Below, piece after piece: positions 58,901 to 64,000 of a stretch of 64,000 nucleotides of DNA. The stretch is from Priapulus caudatus (lineage: Eukaryota; Priapulida; Priapulimorpha; Priapulimorphida; Priapulidae), in NCBI RefSeq assembly GCF_000485595.1, contig NW_014577825.1:3734-67733 (forward strand). The letters are read 5' to 3'. The stretch's first letter is position 1, and the number at the start of each line of letters is the position of its first letter. Below the pieces are notes generated by a model that was not told the DNA's origin, did not search any database, and was given only the letters and a program-made list of their open reading frames with translations. The position numbers and the translations under genes are program-made.

Positions 58901-61651
58901 ACGTTGTCTCACTTAGATTCGATTCTTGAAAGGTTGTTCCTTGTAATTTGTTGTTAGCAGGGAACAGTGTAATGTCAGGTGACAGCACCTCGGCATCTGG
59001 TGGCATGTCTTGATAAAGTGTTGTGGATGAATCAGTATGCATGGAACCTTCATCATTGAATTCAGCATCTGCAGCAAACGAAACTGTCCGGGAGGAAAAT
59101 GTAGTGGATGGCAAAAGAAGGTATTCAGAAATTTCTGATCGCCACTGTAGAACTTCATCATCATACGATTTGCGTACTCGGTCAATGGCAGTTTTAGTAG
59201 CACCTATGCCAAGGCTAATTCCGAGATGATTTAAACGAGCAAACATCTAAAAAAGAAAATGCAATTACAATTTTAAATGAGTTCTACAATAAATGTTGCT
59301 CTACCAATAATACAAAAATTTCAAAACACAAAGAATACAGAATTCTGTACAAACAAGATGGTGCAGCATTTATTCTTAGTATAAACGTATTGGTTGTATT
59401 TGCAATCAGAAAAAGGAAAATGTGGTTTGGCTTTAAATACAAGTGCAAAAAGTAACAAGAAATTGTTATACTGCAAGTATTAAATGAACTGTATACATGA
59501 ACAAAATATAATTTCTAATGTACCTTAATTGAAATTGTTACTGAAATTACCTCTCTTTTGCAGCCAGACATCCACATTTGTAAACCAATTAGTTCTTGTA
59601 AGTCTGTCATTTTGGACGGTTTAAGTTGGTACAGAATTATCGACATCAAAACGCCAATAGTAGGCTTAATGGAGACATCTTTCTTTGAAGCGAGACCGAG
59701 ATACCCGACAGAACGTGTTGTTGTCAAAGCCGCAGTCAGTATGCTTGTTAGCACTGGGCACTGGACCTTCATTTCTGTGTGGCGATCATTCCATGTAAAG
59801 TTACTGATGTCTTGCAGTGATTTCCCTCCTTGAAATATGGATGTTTTTTTCCTTGTAATTTTTGAAACTTCCTCCCTCACTGTTTGTTGTAAAATAGCAG
59901 TAACAGACTTCCTGAAACCAAGTCTCGATTTCATTAGTAGTTTGATTCCTCTTATGTACTGTCGGCGAGTAATGTACTTCAAAGCCCTGGCAACTTGTGT
60001 TGACAGCTGAAAGGCCTGAAATTTGTAGAAAACTTTTTAAAATTAAAAAAATTAGCTGTACATTTTTACATTATAAGCCAGTTATCTTTTTCTATGCTTA
60101 AATTTCTGTTTTTTTACTCCCAAGCTATTTTTACCAATTAAGGTCAGGTGAAGATACAAACTTGGAAGGGATTTGGTGGAGGGAGACAGAAAGGCTGTGT
60201 TCATTAAAATATTAAAAATTTACAGGTAGAACCGCAGTTACGCAACATGTAATGATAAAATGAAATGCTGTATAACCTCTGAAATTCAGTAACCTTTTGA
60301 TCAGATGAAATCCGGATTTTGTTTATTTCATTGAGAACTTGCCTTCTTTCAGGACGTTTTAAAATGAAGTGTTTTATGTTTGAGAGGAACACAATGAAAA
60401 ACAAGAAAGAAGAAACAAAATTACATAAAGATGCCTTCACACGAAATGTATAGCATAATTTTGTAATAAATCAGTGTAAAAAAGCATACAAATAAGTAAT
60501 TGCATTTTAAAATGCCTCTTAGGCTTAATAATAAAACAGGAAATGTATCTATAATTCTCATACTTGCAGAATGATAATTCCTATTGTAAACGCTGCTAAC
60601 TGTGCGATTTAGATAATGCCGGTTACAGCGTGTGTTCACATACTATAGTATGTAGGTCATGTTTATCAGAATGGCCTGCAAAACTGGTTTTCAACATTAT
60701 CAGCCCAGCAGTACAATTTTGTGGTCAACAAACATTTGAATAGACCTAATCCCAAACATTTTTTTGTGAACCTGCCAAAAATATATGGGCAAGTACAAAT
60801 GCACAAAGCTGAAATTATTCTTTACTGCCAGATTTCATTTTCTTCGCTAGAAATTTCGTGGGCAGGTACATTTAAACCATATAAACATATATTACCTTTG
60901 GCATTGCGTGCTTCTTGTTAAAATCCGTAACCGTTGTTGTTACTGAAGGCTAAATTGCTGCTTTATTTGAAGCTGGTTTTGGGCTCTGAAAAAGAGGAAA
61001 CAAGTATGTTACATATTTTGTAAGTAACATATTATGTGTAAACGGCTTGTACTTGCAGTTAAATTTTTTATTTGTTTTTGTGAAGTTTTTTGTTAATGTA
61101 AACCCATAAGTGGAATACTAGTACATTTACCTTTAGATGCATGCTTACTTACATTCAAAATATTGCCAAGTCTAGAGTAACTTGTTAAATTCATTGTTGC
61201 AATTTGAATAAGTTGTAAACTTCGTTTTTTATTTTTGGGGATTATTGACAATTACCTTCAGTGGTGAGACAGTACGCTGCATCTTGACCTTTTGGCGGGT
61301 TGCATACGGACTTCTTATGTTAATTTTCTTGCCTAGATAACCTGTCGCAATGCAAGACTCTTTGAACGACTGTGCTGCTTCGTATTTTTTCTCCCTCGAC
61401 TTTGCCATTGACGCTAACGACCACGAACATGGTGCACATAGAAAACGCTGTTTTTTCTGTTCAGGTGTTAACGTTACTCCAAGTTCTTCTTCGATAACTT
61501 GCTTAACAGTTTTATCTATTCTATTTAGTTTTGCACTAAAACTCTTTCTGTCGTACTGTTTCCCTTTTTTCGAAAATTCATTACCACAATTGCAACAAGT
61601 GTAAACAACATCCGCCATCTTTTTTATACAAAGTTTTCTCGCAGGATAGGC

Positions 61652-62024
61652 CTACCGCATCCGTCCAAAAAACCGATGCTACCCGAAACGAGGCATGAGC
61701 TTTTTTCCCGCAAGAGCGCGCGAGACACGACAGGAAGTCACTTTGCAGGTCAAAGCGAAAATGGCGGTTACGAGCAACGCCAATCTTCGCTTCGAAATTT
61801 AAAGTAGATATAAGAATATATTCTATCGTTATTGTGTTAATGTATTGAGCTCAAAATTGAGGAAATACGTTACTTTGTTAAGTTCAACCACCCTGGAGGT
61901 AAGTAACCGCAAGAATAAATCGTAAAACCCCCCGGTGCAAATTGCACCGGCTCTGCTCCACAGAAAGGTATAGGCTCGATTCGTAGCCCTGTTCACGCCA
62001 GTCAGGGCTACGTTATCGTATCGA
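61652..62024 (-). repeat. Right terminal inverted repeat
   Basis: Mirror of 45793-46139, with an extra 26-27 bp around AAATTGAGGAAATACGTTAC. The DUF6589-like start codon (61618) lies only 34 bp inside its inner edge, so its promoter must be largely within the repeat. Confidence 0.9.
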
Positions 62025-62033
62025 CTGATAACG

Positions 62034-62980
62034 GAGTGGAGATGGAAAAGCATACTCACCTGACTCCCTCGGTTAGAATCGAAAATACTGAGAAAATGCT
62101 GGGGACATCTCCATGTGTTTTACAAAGGTATGGGGGTTACACAAGCAATTATCAGCAAGGACCAAATTAGCTAGTGCACCTGTTATCAGCAAGGGGGAAG
62201 CACTGCATTAGATGGTAATGGAGTGGAGGGGATTTTCCTGGACACTGACAAAATTGGATTTTTTTCAAAATTTAGCTCGTGTAATGACAATTCCTTTTCT
62301 GGAAATCATACATCTGGTAATGCTGGACAAGAAAATAGTTTTTAGGGTTAGGTAGCATAGAAATATGCTGAATACTTTGCCTGACAATGCAGTCACCCAG
62401 GTTTTGGACATGGCAAAATGTGCTCAAAATCGTCATTCAAACCCTCAATACTAAAAAACTAAATGCAATACAGAGTTGGATTTGATAGTAGTTTATAAGG
62501 CATAAGACACTTTATATTTAGGTGGATATAATTTTTCACTAGAACTATCCATTAAAAAATATTGAGCCGGGACATTTGTTTTCAGCAGTTGTGCCCCTAT
62601 TGAAAAAATCACCCATGTATTCAACTCATGGCCATGACCGAACCACTAATTTTTTCCCGGCTACGGCCCTGTGAATGGAAAGTCTATTTAATTGCCGACG
62701 CCAAAACCGAGGATTCCCTTGTTGCGTATACATTACTTAATGTGCAACCAAAAGTTCATAGAAAAATAACACAACTAGTGAGTTCGGCGAACAACATGAA
62801 GAGCGTCGTTTATTATAAAGTAGGTCACATATTATACAACCAATCGCCCGACAGATGGCGACACAAGACGGTATTACATAAAAATAAGAATTATAATTTC
62901 CAACATCCCTAACAATTGTAGTGTCTAACACTGTAGTGACTAGATGGATAACCTAAGGCTAAGCTCTAAATAAGAGTAAT
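62034..62980. other. Gene-free flank right of the element
   Basis: Open frames here (for example 62628-62912) show no domain or splice structure. Short GTAATGGAGTGGAG and TTATCAGCAAGG phrases repeat at 62147-62230. Confidence 0.4.
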
Positions 62981-62984
62981 TTAA

Positions 62985-63118
62985 AACAGGGTCAGTTTAA
63001 AACGCCTCTGGAGGCCAAACTATTGGATCTAAAATGCCGAAATTTGGATGATCTATCAGCCATAGATTGATCGTTGAAGGCTGAACAGGAATTGATCGAC
63101 GATTGATCGGTTATCGAT
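62985..63118. repeat. Copy of the dispersed repeat seen at 18.5 and 23.3 kb
   Basis: Shares AACGCCTCTGGAGGCCAAAC, AAAATGCCGAAATTTGGA and GGCTGAACAGGAATTG with the other copies, same orientation. It abuts the retrotransposon fragment. Confidence 0.8.
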
Positions 63119-63121
63119 TTT

Positions 63122-63915
63122 TTGATAGGTACAATGAAGTTGGGTAAACCCTGGACGGGGCCTTGGATGGTGATATGCCAGGTCACAGAGGTAATATACG
63201 ACATCCAGCGTACAAAAGGTGGACCAATTAGGAGGATCCACGTCGACACTTTAAATATTTGGGAAAGCCACTTAAGAGTTGGCCGGTAGAGACAGGGCGA
63301 AAGGAAATCGCCACCCAAACCAATACTCCCATGAAAGAGCCAGCCGTGAGAGGTGATGGGACGGCTCACCTCTCAAGAGAATGGGGGAGACCAAATTCCC
63401 ACCCTCCACGTGCCCGTGGTAGAGGGAGACCTAGGAAACAGTCGACTCAATATACCGGACCACTAGCTGATGTACAGGATAGGGATCCTAATTTCCAGCG
63501 TAATGGTGCCGATGGAAACGCACGGAGATCTCGTATACGCAATCAGAGAAGATGCCGCGAAGAACGCAGATCCTTATCACGGGATACGTCCAGTGATAAC
63601 TCACCAGCACCAAGGCGTCTGGAGACAGTCATTCCTACGAGCGACGCCAAGATCGATTGCCTACCAACCCCACCGCGGCTAGGATTTGTTCCCGACCTAA
63701 AAGCATCGGCCTATTGGCAAGCACGGGCGAAATGGAAACGTGTACAGGAGACAGTATCTCCGGCCGATGATGAAAATGGGTACGCCACTGACAATCCGCT
63801 AGGTAGCGAGTCAAGTAATAGCGTGGAACAACCGCAAAAGTTAATAGACAATCGTCAAAGGGAGACGAGATGTCGTAGATCACCTATACGTTTTGGCGAC
63901 TGGGCCATGCTGTGA
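63122..63915 (+). pseudogene. Ty3/gypsy-type integrase C-terminus, 5'-truncated
   Basis: 63128-63288 encodes KLGKPWTGPWMVICQVTEVI and YDIQRTKGG..RRIHVDTLNIWESHL, the GPY/F module near the integrase C-terminus of chromovirus-like and other gypsy elements. A stop follows near 63289. The rest to 63915 stays open in another frame with arginine- and proline-rich sequence (GRGRPRKQ), ending FGDWAML. Reverse transcriptase, protease and the integrase core are absent on the left, replaced by the dispersed repeat. Whether an LTR follows cannot be seen because the window ends. It is a dead fragment. Confidence 0.6.
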
Positions 63916-64000
63916 TACCTCCGACAGGAGCATTAGGCCGTCTGGAGAGGGAAAAGGTGTATAATTTGTAAATAGACCAGTGATAAACCGACGACGCGAT

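Larger units (their letters stand above)
49728..61618 (-). pseudogene. DUF6589-like protein with PHD finger, eight exons, lightly damaged
   Basis: Exons 61618-61256, 60985-60896, 60015-59551, 59246-58880, 58518-58247, 57986-57732, 57321-56457 and 50032-49728. All borders are GT-AG and phases agree throughout, about 990 codons. The N-terminus has paired cysteine motifs (CCNCG, FLCAPCSW). Exons 3-6 match DUF6589 as I recall it (CPVLTSILTAAL, FSLCFDNVNQ, HIAHQYSQESSTKS, IPLHADGLSCERG). Exon 7 holds a PHD finger (CVCKQE...CDNRNCPRGVWFHLEC...WYCSESC) and WNRTVNPHGGKGKNI. Damage: a TAG at 60952-60950 in the 90-bp exon 2, and two compensating frame shifts in exon 5 (near 58475 and 58345). Skipping exon 2 would keep frame. 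The final intron carries the nested 5-kb element. Function unknown; a transposase role is conjecture. Confidence 0.65.
45793..62024. mobile_element. 16.2-kb element with long TIRs: RecQ plus DUF6589-PHD
   Basis: Bounded by terminal inverted repeats of 347 bp (left) and about 373 bp (right), starting TAGATATGATAACGTAGCC and ending in the imperfect complement. CTGATAACG occurs directly outside both ends (45784-45792, 62025-62033), a candidate 9-bp target duplication. It encodes a RecQ-like helicase (+) and a convergent DUF6589-like/PHD gene (-), each starting a few hundred bases or less inside its repeat. A 5-kb element is nested in the second gene's last intron. I know of no named transposon superfamily with this gene pair; that needs a repeat-library search. 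Confidence 0.8.

Noticed and set aside
62628..62912. Small protein gene
   Set aside because: No motif, no related sequence in the window and an ordinary-length chance frame.
1..64000. tRNA or rRNA genes
   Set aside because: No A/B box pair with a cloverleaf and no rRNA-like stretch was noticed on reading; a covariance-model scan would be needed to exclude them.

Overview
The window is eukaryotic, most likely from an invertebrate animal. Genes are split by GT-AG introns, the DNA is AT-rich and intergenic space is large. The protein families seen are those that multiply in marine invertebrate genomes: THAP/P-element, DIRS-like, hAT/ZBED, a tnp2-type transposase, a MADF-domain protein, DUF6589-like and RecQ-like. 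A short TTAGGG-type stretch also occurs. I cannot name the species. There is no clear single-copy host gene. Almost everything is mobile DNA, much of it nested, with one 10-N assembly gap at 37504.

Layout. 1-7.8 kb: tandem and direct repeats, a broken zinc-finger fragment, an internally deleted hAT transposase. 7.86-9.77 kb: a satellite of about 28 units of 68 bp, each carrying two dyads. 10.3-13.1 kb: a three-exon MADF gene with one internal stop. 13.5-23.5 kb: two same-orientation copies of a multi-exon zinc-finger/tyrosine-recombinase gene (Crypton-like) embedded in a dispersed repeat family. 24.0-24.9 kb: the first two exons of a SAP-domain gene. 25201-42635: a 17.4-kb insertion with CCCAGCTAAC inverted ends, containing tnp2-like transposase exons, an OTU-like gene, a complete P-like element with an 8-bp target duplication, and a DIRS-like remnant split by a Helentron-like element. 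This insertion sits inside a second gene copy of a nuclease family (25.1 kb and 42.6-43.9 kb).

45793-62024: a 16.2-kb element with about 350-bp terminal inverted repeats. It holds an intact five-exon RecQ-like helicase (+) and a convergent eight-exon DUF6589-like/PHD gene (-). The last intron of the latter carries a nested 5.0-kb element (50898-55941) with its own inverted repeats and a long gene whose C-terminal part has the acidic signature of FEN1/XPG nucleases. After 62 kb come a short repeat copy and the integrase end of a Ty3/gypsy-type retrotransposon.

The two nested inverted-repeat elements are the strongest candidates for undescribed systems. One pairs RecQ with DUF6589-PHD; the other carries a FEN1-like nuclease as its only recognisable enzyme. 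In both, coding starts just inside the inverted repeats, so the repeats probably hold the promoters. Assignments rest on motif reading, splice-phase arithmetic and family memory, not on database searches.
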